DNA of 64,000 bases from Gaetbulibacter sp. 4G1 (GTDB taxonomy: Bacteria > Bacteroidota > Bacteroidia > Flavobacteriales > Flavobacteriaceae): NCBI RefSeq assembly GCF_002741945.1, contig NZ_MDVN01000024.1, forward strand, positions 248,001 through 312,000, given 5' to 3'. The translations under genes were made by a program, and so were the position numbers. This document shows, piece after piece, positions 34,998 through 43,981 of this stretch. Each line of letters starts with the position of its first letter. Within the stretch, counting starts at the first letter, position 1. The notes under the pieces were generated by a model. It worked only from the letters and a program-made list of their open reading frames with translations. It had not been told where the DNA came from and ran no database searches.

Positions 34998-37900
34998 ATG
35001 CTAAATAAAAGCATCAAATTTTTAATAGAAAACAAACTCGTTGCCGTACTGCTACTCGTTCTTTTTGTAGGATGGGGAACGGTAAATGCACCTTTCAATT
35101 GGGATACAGGATTTTTACCCAGCAATCCAGTAGCAGTAGATGCCATTCCAGATATAGGCGAAAACCAACAAATTGTATTTACCAAATGGGACGGCCGTTC
35201 GCCACAAGACATAGAAGACCAAATCACCTACCCTTTAACCACATCTTTGCTTGGCATTCCGGGAGTAAAAACCATACGCAGTTCATCTATGTTCGGCTTT
35301 TCAAGCATCTATATCATTTTTGAAGAAGACATAGAATTTTACTGGAGCAGAAGCCGTATTCTCGAAAAACTAAACTCATTACCAAGCGGATTGTTACCAG
35401 AAGGTGTTAACCCTGCCTTGGGGCCAGATGCCACAGGGTTAGGGCAAATATTTTGGTACACACTAGAAGGACGTGATGAAAACGGAAACGTAACAGGAGG
35501 TTGGGATTTACAAGAATTGCGCAGCATACAAGACTACTATGTAAAATATGCGCTATCCTCTGCAAGTGGCGTATCAGAAGTCGCATCCATAGGCGGTTAC
35601 GTTCAAGAATACCAAGTAGATGTCAACCCAGAATTGATGCGCCAATACAATATTGGATTGCATCATATTGTAAAAGCAGTTAAGGAAAGTAATAAAGACA
35701 TTGGTGCGCAAACCATTGAAATAAACAATGCAGAATATTTAGTACGCGGTTTAGGCTATGTAAAATCCATTTCAGACATAGAAAATGCAGTCGTTACATC
35801 AGAAAACTATACAGCCATACGAATTAAAGACATAGGTAAAGTTTCATTAGGTCCGGCAACCCGAAGAGGGCTATTAGACAAAGAAGGCGCCGAAGTTGTT
35901 GGAGCCGTTGTAGTAGCACGCTACGGAGCAAACCCAATGGAAGTTATTAATAACGTAAAAGAGAAAATTAACGAATTAAGTGCAGGATTACCCTCAAAAG
36001 TATTAAGTGATGGAAGAACCTCACAAGTAACCATAGTGCCGTTTTATGATAGAACAGAACTCATACAAGAAACATTAGGCACACTCAATGAAGCATTAAC
36101 CTTAGAAATACTAATTACCATTTTGGTCATCATCATTATGGTATTCAATTTACGGGCTTCAGTATTAATTTCAGGATTATTACCAGTAGCCGTATTAATG
36201 GTATTTATAGCTATGAAACTCTTTGGTGTAGACGCAAACATTGTCGCACTATCTGGTATTGCCATTGCCATTGGCACCATGGTAGACGTAGGAGTCATAC
36301 TTTCAGAAAACATTATAAGGCACTTGGACGAGAGTCGTTCCAGCGGAAGCCTCATCCCTATAAACACCGTAGTTTATAACGCCACAGCCGAAGTCTCTGG
36401 CGCCATTGTAACCGCAGTAATGACCACCATTATCAGTTTCATTCCCGTATTTACCATGATTGGTGCAGAAGGAAAACTATTTAGGCCATTAGCCTTTACA
36501 AAAACCTTTGCACTAACAGCATCCATTATTGTGGCCCTATTTTTAATACCCCCGTTTGCGGCATTTTTATTCAGAAAGAAAAGCATTAAAACCCATTTTA
36601 AATATGCTTTAAACGGCGTTTTAATAGCAGTAGGTCTTGCCGCTGTGGTTTACGGGTATTGGTTAGGATTCATAGTGATGGCTTTCGGAATTACAGCGCT
36701 TCTCAAGCTACAAAATAAGATAACAAACAAACAAGCCAATCTTATCAATATCATTATTTCGGCAACAGCCATAGTATTCCTGTTAGCCCAATACTGGAGG
36801 CCGTTAGGTGTAGATAAAAGTATTTTCTGGAACCTCATTTTTGTAAGCCTCATCTGCTTTGGTTTATTGGGTGTTTTTTCATTATTCATAAAATATTACA
36901 CCCGCATTTTAAGATGGTGTTTAGACCATAAACTATTGTTTTTATCAGTACCAACAGCCATTGTTATAGCAGGATTTTTCATTATGAAACATACAGGCAA
37001 AGAGTTTATGCCATCCTTAAATGAAGGCTCTTTTCTATTGATGCCAACCTCAATGCCACATGCTGGTGTAGAAGAAAACAAACGGGTTTTACAGCAATTG
37101 GATATGGCCGTAGCCAGTATTCCGGAAATTAAAACCGTAGTTGGTAAAGCAGGACGTACAGAATCTGCCTTAGACCCAGCACCACTATCCATGTATGAAA
37201 ACATCATTCAGTACAAACCAGAATATATGCTGAATGCCGATGGAGAAAGACAACGCTACAAAGTAAATGAAGAGGGTTTGTTTGAGTTGAAGGATGGCCG
37301 TTTTATAGCAAACCCTAATATGACTGAAAGTGACACCCTAAGCACAATTAAAAGCGACCAATTAATAGAAGACAATGATGGTGAGTTTTACCGAAACTGG
37401 CGACCGGAAATACAATCTCCAGACGATATTTGGAACGCCATTGTAAACGTCACCAAACTACCAGGCGTTACATCAGCACCAAAACTGCAACCCATTGAAA
37501 CCCGTTTGGTCATGCTGCAAACAGGCATGCGTGCACCTATGGGAATTAAAGTAAAAGGACAAGACTTAAAACAAATTGAAGCCTTTGGCGTAGAGTTGGA
37601 AAACATCATTAAACAAGCAGAAGGTGTAAAAAAAGAAGCCGTTTTTGCAGACCGCATTGTAGGCAAACCCTATTTGCTAATAGATATAGATAGAGAAAAA
37701 ATTGCACGTTACGGAATTTCTATACAAGATGTTCAGGATGTATTAAAAGTCGCAGTTGGTGGTATGGTATTAACACAAACCGTAGAAGGTCGGGAGCGCT
37801 ATGGCGTACGTGTACGCTACCCAAGAGAACTGCGAGCAAACCCAACCGATTTGCAACAAATTTATGTGCCCGCTTCATCAGGAAGCCCAGTACCATTAAG

Positions 37901-38714
37901 CGAATTGGCAAGCATTCGTTACCAACAAGGACCACAAGTCATTAAAAGTGAAGACACCTTTTTAGTAGGCTATGTATTGTTTGATAAACTGGACGGGTTT
38001 GCGGAAGTAAGCGTGGTTGAAAACGCACAAGCACTAATTCAAGAAAAAGTAGACTCTGGTGAGTTGATTGTACCTAAAGGAATAAACTATGCCTTTACAG
38101 GAACCTATGAAAATCAATTACGAGCCGAAAAAACACTCTCTGTGGTTGTGCCATTAGCATTGGTAATCATCTTTTTAATCCTGTATTTCCAATTCCGTTC
38201 TGTGGCCACCTCATTAATGGTGTTTACGGGCATTGCCGTAGCTTTTGCAGGCGGTTTTATTATGATTTGGTTGTATGGTCAAGGGTGGTTTTTAAACTTC
38301 AGCCTCTTTGGCGAAAATGTACGAGACCTGTTCCAGATGCACCCCATAAATTTAAGTGTAGCCGTTTGGGTTGGGTTTATTGCCCTTTTCGGAATTGCAA
38401 CAGATGACGGTGTAGTTATGGCAACCTATTTAACACAAACCTTTAAAAGAAACACACCAGAAAACAGTAAAGAAATTAGAGCCTCAATTATAGAAGCAGG
38501 AGAAAAACGAATAAGACCCTGTTTAATGACCACAGCAACCACCATTTTGGCATTATTACCCGTACTCACCTCCACAGGGCGTGGAAGCGATATTATGATA
38601 CCCATGGCAATACCAAGTTTTGGCGGAATGCTTATAGCCCTAATAACCCTGTTTGTAGTTCCGGTATTGTATAGCTGGAAAGCCGAAATTCAACTTAAAA
38701 GAGCAACAACATGA
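34998..38714 (+). CDS. cusA: CusA/CzcA-family heavy-metal RND efflux pump
   Basis: The inner-membrane pump of a tripartite efflux system, driven by protons. Its 1,238 residues exceed the usual 1,040 or so: there is an inserted membrane segment (about residues 525-620, KTHFKYALNGVLIAVG onward) and a soluble insertion near residues 735-795. Family marks are SSMFGFSSIY, GTMVDVGVILSEN in TM4, LMPTSMPHAG, GMRAPMGIKVKG and GIATDDGVVMATYL. The Cus side is favoured by the copper-type partners encoded next to it. It overlaps the TolC gene by 4 bases. Confidence 0.9.
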   Translation: MLNKSIKFLIENKLVAVLLLVLFVGWGTVNAPFNWDTGFLPSNPVAVDAIPDIGENQQIVFTKWDGRSPQDIEDQITYPLTTSLLGIPGVKTIRSSSMFGFSSIYIIFEEDIEFYWSRSRILEKLNSLPSGLLPEGVNPALGPDATGLGQIFWYTLEGRDENGNVTGGWDLQELRSIQDYYVKYALSSASGVSEVASIGGYVQEYQVDVNPELMRQYNIGLHHIVKAVKESNKDIGAQTIEINNAEYLVRGLGYVKSISDIENAVVTSENYTAIRIKDIGKVSLGPATRRGLLDKEGAEVVGAVVVARYGANPMEVINNVKEKINELSAGLPSKVLSDGRTSQVTIVPFYDRTELIQETLGTLNEALTLEILITILVIIIMVFNLRASVLISGLLPVAVLMVFIAMKLFGVDANIVALSGIAIAIGTMVDVGVILSENIIRHLDESRSSGSLIPINTVVYNATAEVSGAIVTAVMTTIISFIPVFTMIGAEGKLFRPLAFTKTFALTASIIVALFLIPPFAAFLFRKKSIKTHFKYALNGVLIAVGLAAVVYGYWLGFIVMAFGITALLKLQNKITNKQANLINIIISATAIVFLLAQYWRPLGVDKSIFWNLIFVSLICFGLLGVFSLFIKYYTRILRWCLDHKLLFLSVPTAIVIAGFFIMKHTGKEFMPSLNEGSFLLMPTSMPHAGVEENKRVLQQLDMAVASIPEIKTVVGKAGRTESALDPAPLSMYENIIQYKPEYMLNADGERQRYKVNEEGLFELKDGRFIANPNMTESDTLSTIKSDQLIEDNDGEFYRNWRPEIQSPDDIWNAIVNVTKLPGVTSAPKLQPIETRLVMLQTGMRAPMGIKVKGQDLKQIEAFGVELENIIKQAEGVKKEAVFADRIVGKPYLLIDIDREKIARYGISIQDVQDVLKVAVGGMVLTQTVEGRERYGVRVRYPRELRANPTDLQQIYVPASSGSPVPLSELASIRYQQGPQVIKSEDTFLVGYVLFDKLDGFAEVSVVENAQALIQEKVDSGELIVPKGINYAFTGTYENQLRAEKTLSVVVPLALVIIFLILYFQFRSVATSLMVFTGIAVAFAGGFIMIWLYGQGWFLNFSLFGENVRDLFQMHPINLSVAVWVGFIALFGIATDDGVVMATYLTQTFKRNTPENSKEIRASIIEAGEKRIRPCLMTTATTILALLPVLTSTGRGSDIMIPMAIPSFGGMLIALITLFVVPVLYSWKAEIQLKRATT

Positions 38715-39946
38715 AATACAAAAAAATCAATATAAAAACAGGCTTTGTGCTTTGTGCTTTATGCTTTGTGTTTTCGGCACAAAGTCAAGAGTTGGAAACG
38801 CTTATTGAGGAAGCCTTAGCAAACAATCCCGAAATTCAGAAATTCGAGTTGCAATACAAAAGAGCTTCCGAAAAAGTAAACGAAGTCAATACCATTCCCA
38901 ATACCGAATTTGGCGTAGGTTATTTTGTGAGCGAGCCAGAAACACGTACGGGAGCACAACGTTTTAAAGTATCGGCAAAACAAATGCTGCCGTGGTTTGG
39001 CACCATTACTTCGCGGGAAAATTACATAGGTTCATTGGCAGATGCAAAATATGAAGACATTGTAATTGCCAAACGAAAATTAATGGCCTCGGTATCGCAA
39101 TCCTATTATAATTTATATGCCAACAAAGCGAAGCAAGAAGTACTCGCCCAAAATATAGAACTGCTTAAAACCTATGAAACCCTGGCACTAACCTCTGTTG
39201 AGGTGGGTAAAGCATCTGCGGTAGATGTATTGCGCCTGCAAATGCGTCAAAATGAAATGCAACAACTAAAAGATGTTTTAAGCCAACAGTTTTTGGCTCA
39301 ACAAACCAATCTTAACAATCTTTTAAATAGGGAAAATGATGTTGCTGTTACCGTGGTAGATCGTTTAATGATGCCTTCAGAAGACTTTGAAATAAAAACT
39401 GAAAGTTTGGCATTGCATCCAGAATTGCTGAAATATGATAAACTATACCAATCCATAGCACAATCTGAATTATTGAACCAAAAAGAAAGCAGCCCTATGA
39501 TTGGCTTTGGTTTGGACTATATTAATGTTGACGAGCGGCCCAATATGAACTTTTCTGACAACGGTAAAGATATTGTAATGCCAATGGTTTCGGTATCCAT
39601 CCCCATTTTCAATAAAAAACACAAATCCGTTACCAAACAAAACAAGCTGCAACAACAAGAAATTAATTACCAAAAACAAGAGCGGCTTAATGCATTGAAA
39701 ACACTTTTAGATAAGGCCATTAATGAGCGTATCTCTTCCAGGATAAGTTATAGCACACAATCTAAAAACTTAAAGCAAGCCAAAGATGCAGAGAGCATCT
39801 TAATAAAAAACTACGAAACTGGAACGATTGATTTTAATGACGTTTTAGATATTCAGGAACTGCAACTCAAGTTTCAAATAAACCAAATAGAGTCTGTAAA
39901 AACCTATTATGTACAGACCACAATTATTAATTACCTAACCAATTAA
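38711..39946 (+). CDS. cusC: TolC/CusC-family outer-membrane efflux protein
   Basis: This 411-residue outer-membrane channel has a signal peptide ending VFSAQSQ. Two long helical repeats follow (ETLIEEALANNPEIQKFELQ ... and HPELLKYDKLYQSIAQSELL ...), typical of the OEP fold. The C-terminal half has the GTIDFNDVLDIQELQLKFQ helix. The gene overlaps cusA by 4 bases. It forms the exit duct for CusA and the CusB adaptor encoded downstream. Confidence 0.9.
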   Translation: MKYKKINIKTGFVLCALCFVFSAQSQELETLIEEALANNPEIQKFELQYKRASEKVNEVNTIPNTEFGVGYFVSEPETRTGAQRFKVSAKQMLPWFGTITSRENYIGSLADAKYEDIVIAKRKLMASVSQSYYNLYANKAKQEVLAQNIELLKTYETLALTSVEVGKASAVDVLRLQMRQNEMQQLKDVLSQQFLAQQTNLNNLLNRENDVAVTVVDRLMMPSEDFEIKTESLALHPELLKYDKLYQSIAQSELLNQKESSPMIGFGLDYINVDERPNMNFSDNGKDIVMPMVSVSIPIFNKKHKSVTKQNKLQQQEINYQKQERLNALKTLLDKAINERISSRISYSTQSKNLKQAKDAESILIKNYETGTIDFNDVLDIQELQLKFQINQIESVKTYYVQTTIINYLTN

Positions 39947-39949
39947 GCA

Positions 39950-40675
39950 ATGTATAAATTAACCCATATAACCGTATTAGCACTTTTGGCAATAGCCTTC
40001 ACATCTTGTCGGGATAAAGCCCCTAAAGTTCTTTCAGCAGAAGTAACACATTCTGGTGCTTTAAAAACAATAATGTCTGGTAACATACAACCCGTAATCA
40101 GTTTAGATTCGCTTTCAAACATAAAACACCTATATGCCCTTGGCGCTGTAGGCAATCTTAAAGGCGAAATTCAAATATTCAATAGTAAACCAAGCAACAG
40201 CTTTGTAGTTGATAGTAGTTTGCAAATTAAGAACTCTTACAACCTACAAGCAGCTCTGTTGGTGTATGCAGAAGTTGAGGCGTGGGATGCTTTTAAAATT
40301 GAAAAGGCTACCACCAAAAGCGATTTAGAAAAGCAAATTTTTCAAATCGCCACCAATAATGGTATTGATGTAGAAAAGCCATTTCCCTTCTTGGTAGAAG
40401 GACCTATCGCTTCTATAGATTGGCACGTTATAAACTGGAAAGATGGCGACACCATACATAATCATAAAAAGCACAAAGAGTCTGGTTTACACGGCACTTT
40501 ACAAGATAGACAAGTACAAATTATAGGATTCTATTCTACAAAACACAAAGCAATTTTTACGCATCATACCACCAACATGCACATGCATTTTAAAACAGAT
40601 GACAATGCTATTGCCGGCCATATTGATGATTTATTATTAAATGAAACAGTAATATTAAAACTGCCAAAGCAATGA
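39950..40675 (+). CDS. Acetolactate decarboxylase-like lipoprotein in the copper operon
   Basis: A lipoprotein signal (IAFTSCRDK) leads a 215-residue domain resembling alpha-acetolactate decarboxylase: LYALGAVGNLKGEIQIFNSK at the front and MHMHFKTDDNAIAGHIDDL near the end, which matches the HxH...H zinc site of that family. Cytoplasmic acetolactate decarboxylases make acetoin; here the protein is exported and sits between cusC and copA (4-base overlap with copA). It may have been recruited as a metal-binding periplasmic protein. Enzyme activity is uncertain. Confidence 0.65.
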   Translation: MYKLTHITVLALLAIAFTSCRDKAPKVLSAEVTHSGALKTIMSGNIQPVISLDSLSNIKHLYALGAVGNLKGEIQIFNSKPSNSFVVDSSLQIKNSYNLQAALLVYAEVEAWDAFKIEKATTKSDLEKQIFQIATNNGIDVEKPFPFLVEGPIASIDWHVINWKDGDTIHNHKKHKESGLHGTLQDRQVQIIGFYSTKHKAIFTHHTTNMHMHFKTDDNAIAGHIDDLLLNETVILKLPKQ

Positions 40676-43173
40676 AACACACTTATCATATACACGGAAT
40701 GACTTGCAATGGTTGTCGCGGTCACGTAGAAGAAACACTATCTAAGGTAGAAGGGGTTTCAAAGGCAACTGTGAATTTAGAAAAGGCTGAAGCCACCTTA
40801 GAAATGGCATCACATATTTCTATAGAAACCTTTCAGGAGGCTTTAAAGAATGATGGTGGCAGATACAGTATCCATAAACAAGGAGCACAGCATCTGCCTA
40901 TAGAAGATAAAAAAGTAAAGCAACCTAAAGGCAAAGGCACTGGCACATTTTATTGCCCTATGCATTGCGAAGGCGATAAAACCTATGACAAAGCAGGAGA
41001 TTGTCCTGTTTGCGGAATGGATTTGGTGGAAGAACAAAACCTATCATTGGCTACAACAAAGCATTGGACCTGCCCAATGCACCCAGAAGTTGTACAAGAT
41101 GAAGCAGGTTCGTGCCCTATTTGCGGGATGGATTTGGTACCCATGCAACCCGATCTTTCAGCAGAAGAAAAGGCTTATAAAAAGCTTTTAAAGAAGTTTT
41201 GGATAGCAACCGCATTTACCTTACCCATTTTCTTAATGGCTATGAGTGAAATGCTCACCAACAACCCATTGTATGATATTATGGAACAGAAATACTGGAA
41301 TTGGATTCAATTTGCATTATCTATTCCAGTTGTATTTTATGCGACTTGGATGTTCTTTGAACGGGCCTATAAAAGCATAAAAACATGGAACCTCAATATG
41401 TTTACGCTTATTGGCATAGGTGCAGGTGTGGCGTGGTTGTTTAGTGTAGTTGGTATGCTGTTTCCAGAGGTGTTTCCTGCACAATTTAAAACAGAATCTG
41501 GCGCAGTACATGTCTATTTTGAAGCCGCAACCGTTATTTTAACCTTGGTGCTTTTAGGGCAGTTGCTAGAAGCCCGTGCACATAGCAAAACCAATTCGGC
41601 AGTCAAAGAATTACTGAAATTAGCACCCAATAAAGCCGTAAAAATAGTGGATGGTGAGGAAGTTGAAGTCAGTATAGATGAAATAGAATTAAATGATATT
41701 CTGAAAGTGAAACCAGGCGATAAAATTCCTGTGGATGGTGTAATAACTGAAGGCGAAACAACGATTGACGAATCTATGATTACTGGGGAACCTATTCCTG
41801 TAAATAAAGCTGTAGATGATAAAGTAAGTAGCGGAACCATCAATGGCAATCAATCTTTCTTGATGAAAGCAGAAAAGGTAGGCAGTGATACGCTGCTTTC
41901 ACAAATCATACATATGGTAAATGATGCCAGCAGAAGTCGCGCACCCATTCAAAATTTAGCTGATAAGGTATCGGGGTATTTTGTGCCAGTTGTAGTTTTC
42001 ATTTCCATCATTACATACACTGTTTGGGCTATTTGGGGGCCAGAGCCTGCTTACGTATATGCATTGGTCAATGCTATTGCAGTTCTTATCATTGCGTGTC
42101 CGTGTGCCTTAGGTTTAGCAACACCCATGTCTGTAATGGTTGGTGTGGGTAAAGGTGCTCAAAATGGGGTATTGATTAAAAATGCCGAAGCTCTTGAAAA
42201 AATGGACACCATAAACACACTTGTTGTAGACAAAACAGGAACCATTACAGAAGGAAGGCCTACAGTTGAAACCATAGGGGCTTTTACTGATGCTTTAAGC
42301 AACAGGGAGCTGCTACAATACATTGTTTCATTAAACACCCATAGCGAGCATCCATTAGCAGAAGCCACCGTTGCATACGGCAAAGCGCAAAATGCTGAAA
42401 TAATAAAGTCTGAAAACTTTAGTGCTGTGACAGGAAAAGGTGTTGAAGCCAAAATAAATGGTAAAAAAATGGCATTGGGTAATCCTAAAATGATGGAATA
42501 TGCCAAAGCAGACATTACATCTATAATGAAGGAGGAAGCCAAAACCTACCAACAACAAGGTAAAACCGTTTCGTATTTAGCAATTGATAATACCGTTGTT
42601 GGTTATGTGGTTATTGGTGACAAAATAAAAGAAACAAGTGCCAAGGCCATTAAAGCGCTACAGGATAAAGGTATTGATGTTATTATGCTTACGGGCGATA
42701 ATCACGATACGGCGCAAGCAGTAGCATCTGCACTAAATCTGGCAGACTTTAAAGCCAGTATGTTGCCAGAGGACAAGCTTAAAGAAGTAGAAAAATTGCA
42801 AGAAAACGGAAAAGTGGTTGCTATGGCTGGCGATGGTATTAATGATGCACCGGCACTGGCAAAAAGCGATATAGGGATTGCCATGGGAACTGGAACGGAT
42901 GTGGCCATAGAAAGCGCCATGATAACTTTGGTTAAAGGCGATTTGCACGGTATTGTAAAAGCCAGAAACTTAAGTAATGCCGTGATGAAAAACATTAAGC
43001 AAAATCTATTTTTTGCACTTATCTATAACACCGTAGGTGTTCCTATTGCAGCTGGGGTATTATTTCCATTATTTGGCATTTTACTCTCACCAATGATAGC
43101 AGCGTTGGCAATGAGTTTTAGCTCTGTTTCTGTAATAGCAAACGCATTGAGATTAAGAACAGTAAGCATCTAA
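40672..43173 (+). CDS. copA: Copper-translocating P1B-type ATPase with three metal-binding domains
   Basis: This inner-membrane copper/silver export ATPase has 833 residues. The N-terminus has an HMA domain (HGMTCNGCRGHVEETL), then two heavy-metal binding modules of the CPMHxxx...CPxCGMDL type (near residues 91-118 and 125-155). The membrane core has IIACPCALGLATP (CPC), phosphorylation site DKTGTITEG, MLTGDNHDTA and GDGINDAPALAKSD. The last helices carry IYNTVG and MSFSSVSV, the Cu(I) (P1B-1) signature. Overlap with the previous gene indicates co-transcription. Confidence 0.95.
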   Translation: MKHTYHIHGMTCNGCRGHVEETLSKVEGVSKATVNLEKAEATLEMASHISIETFQEALKNDGGRYSIHKQGAQHLPIEDKKVKQPKGKGTGTFYCPMHCEGDKTYDKAGDCPVCGMDLVEEQNLSLATTKHWTCPMHPEVVQDEAGSCPICGMDLVPMQPDLSAEEKAYKKLLKKFWIATAFTLPIFLMAMSEMLTNNPLYDIMEQKYWNWIQFALSIPVVFYATWMFFERAYKSIKTWNLNMFTLIGIGAGVAWLFSVVGMLFPEVFPAQFKTESGAVHVYFEAATVILTLVLLGQLLEARAHSKTNSAVKELLKLAPNKAVKIVDGEEVEVSIDEIELNDILKVKPGDKIPVDGVITEGETTIDESMITGEPIPVNKAVDDKVSSGTINGNQSFLMKAEKVGSDTLLSQIIHMVNDASRSRAPIQNLADKVSGYFVPVVVFISIITYTVWAIWGPEPAYVYALVNAIAVLIIACPCALGLATPMSVMVGVGKGAQNGVLIKNAEALEKMDTINTLVVDKTGTITEGRPTVETIGAFTDALSNRELLQYIVSLNTHSEHPLAEATVAYGKAQNAEIIKSENFSAVTGKGVEAKINGKKMALGNPKMMEYAKADITSIMKEEAKTYQQQGKTVSYLAIDNTVVGYVVIGDKIKETSAKAIKALQDKGIDVIMLTGDNHDTAQAVASALNLADFKASMLPEDKLKEVEKLQENGKVVAMAGDGINDAPALAKSDIGIAMGTGTDVAIESAMITLVKGDLHGIVKARNLSNAVMKNIKQNLFFALIYNTVGVPIAAGVLFPLFGILLSPMIAALAMSFSSVSVIANALRLRTVSI

Positions 43174-43178
43174 ATAAT

Positions 43179-43970
43179 ATGCAGAAAACAGTTTTTAAAA
43201 TATCAAAAATGGATTGTCCTTCTGAAGAGAATCTGATCAAGATGAAACTATCTGATATAGATGGTATTATAAAGCTCGATTTTGATTTGGAGGAAAGAGT
43301 CTTAACAATCTATCATAATAGCAATGTAGATTTAATAGGCGCTTCAATTAAAGAACTAAAACTTAATGAGAGTCTAATCAGTTCAGAAGAAACAACTGCA
43401 ATTATTACTGAACCTACAAGTAACCAATCAAAACTATTATGGACGGTTCTAATAATCAATTTTGCTTTTTTTATTGTTGAAATGAGTACAGGTCTTATTT
43501 CAAAATCAATGGGATTAGTTGCTGATAGTTTGGATATGTTGGCAGATTCATTTGTTTACGGATTAAGCTTAATAGCGGTTGGGGGTACTGTTTTAAAAAA
43601 GAAACGTATTGCAAAATATGCAGGTTATTTTCAGATAATACTGGCAGTTATAGGAATTGTTGAAGTGATACGTAGATTTTTAGGTTTTGAAGCATTGCCC
43701 ATATTCTCGACGATGATCATAGTTTCAATGTTTGCCCTAATAGCAAACGGTATTTGCTTATATCTACTGCAAAAATCAAAAAGTAACGAAGCACATATGA
43801 GAGCCAGCATGATTTTTACTTCCAACGATATAATTATAAATCTTGGTGTAATTACAGCAGGTGTGTTGGTTAACTGGCTAAATTCTGGTTTGCCAGATTT
43901 AATAATAGGAATCATAGTATTTGGATTGGTAATACAGGGTGCTTTTAGAATTTTAAAATTGAGTAATTAA
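43179..43970 (+). CDS. Cation diffusion facilitator family transporter with HMA-like N-domain
   Basis: This 263-residue protein starts with an HMA-like fold (VFKISKMDCPSEENLIKMK) and then has about five helices of the cation efflux family: WTVLIINFAFFIVEMSTG, MGLVADSLDMLADSFVYG (the DxxxD metal site), GYFQIILAVIGIVEVIRR, and RASMIFTSNDIIINLGVITA. The N-terminal domain is unusual, since CDF proteins usually carry a C-terminal regulatory domain; here that domain is absent. Export of a divalent or copper-like metal is likely; the ion is unknown. Confidence 0.8.
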   Translation: MQKTVFKISKMDCPSEENLIKMKLSDIDGIIKLDFDLEERVLTIYHNSNVDLIGASIKELKLNESLISSEETTAIITEPTSNQSKLLWTVLIINFAFFIVEMSTGLISKSMGLVADSLDMLADSFVYGLSLIAVGGTVLKKKRIAKYAGYFQIILAVIGIVEVIRRFLGFEALPIFSTMIIVSMFALIANGICLYLLQKSKSNEAHMRASMIFTSNDIIINLGVITAGVLVNWLNSGLPDLIIGIIVFGLVIQGAFRILKLSN

Positions 43971-43981
43971 AACATAGTAAG

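Noticed and set aside
36044-37935. Several minus-strand ORFs opposite cusA, copA and cusB
   Set aside because: They are antisense shadows in a richer G+C block; the plus-strand proteins have full family motifs.
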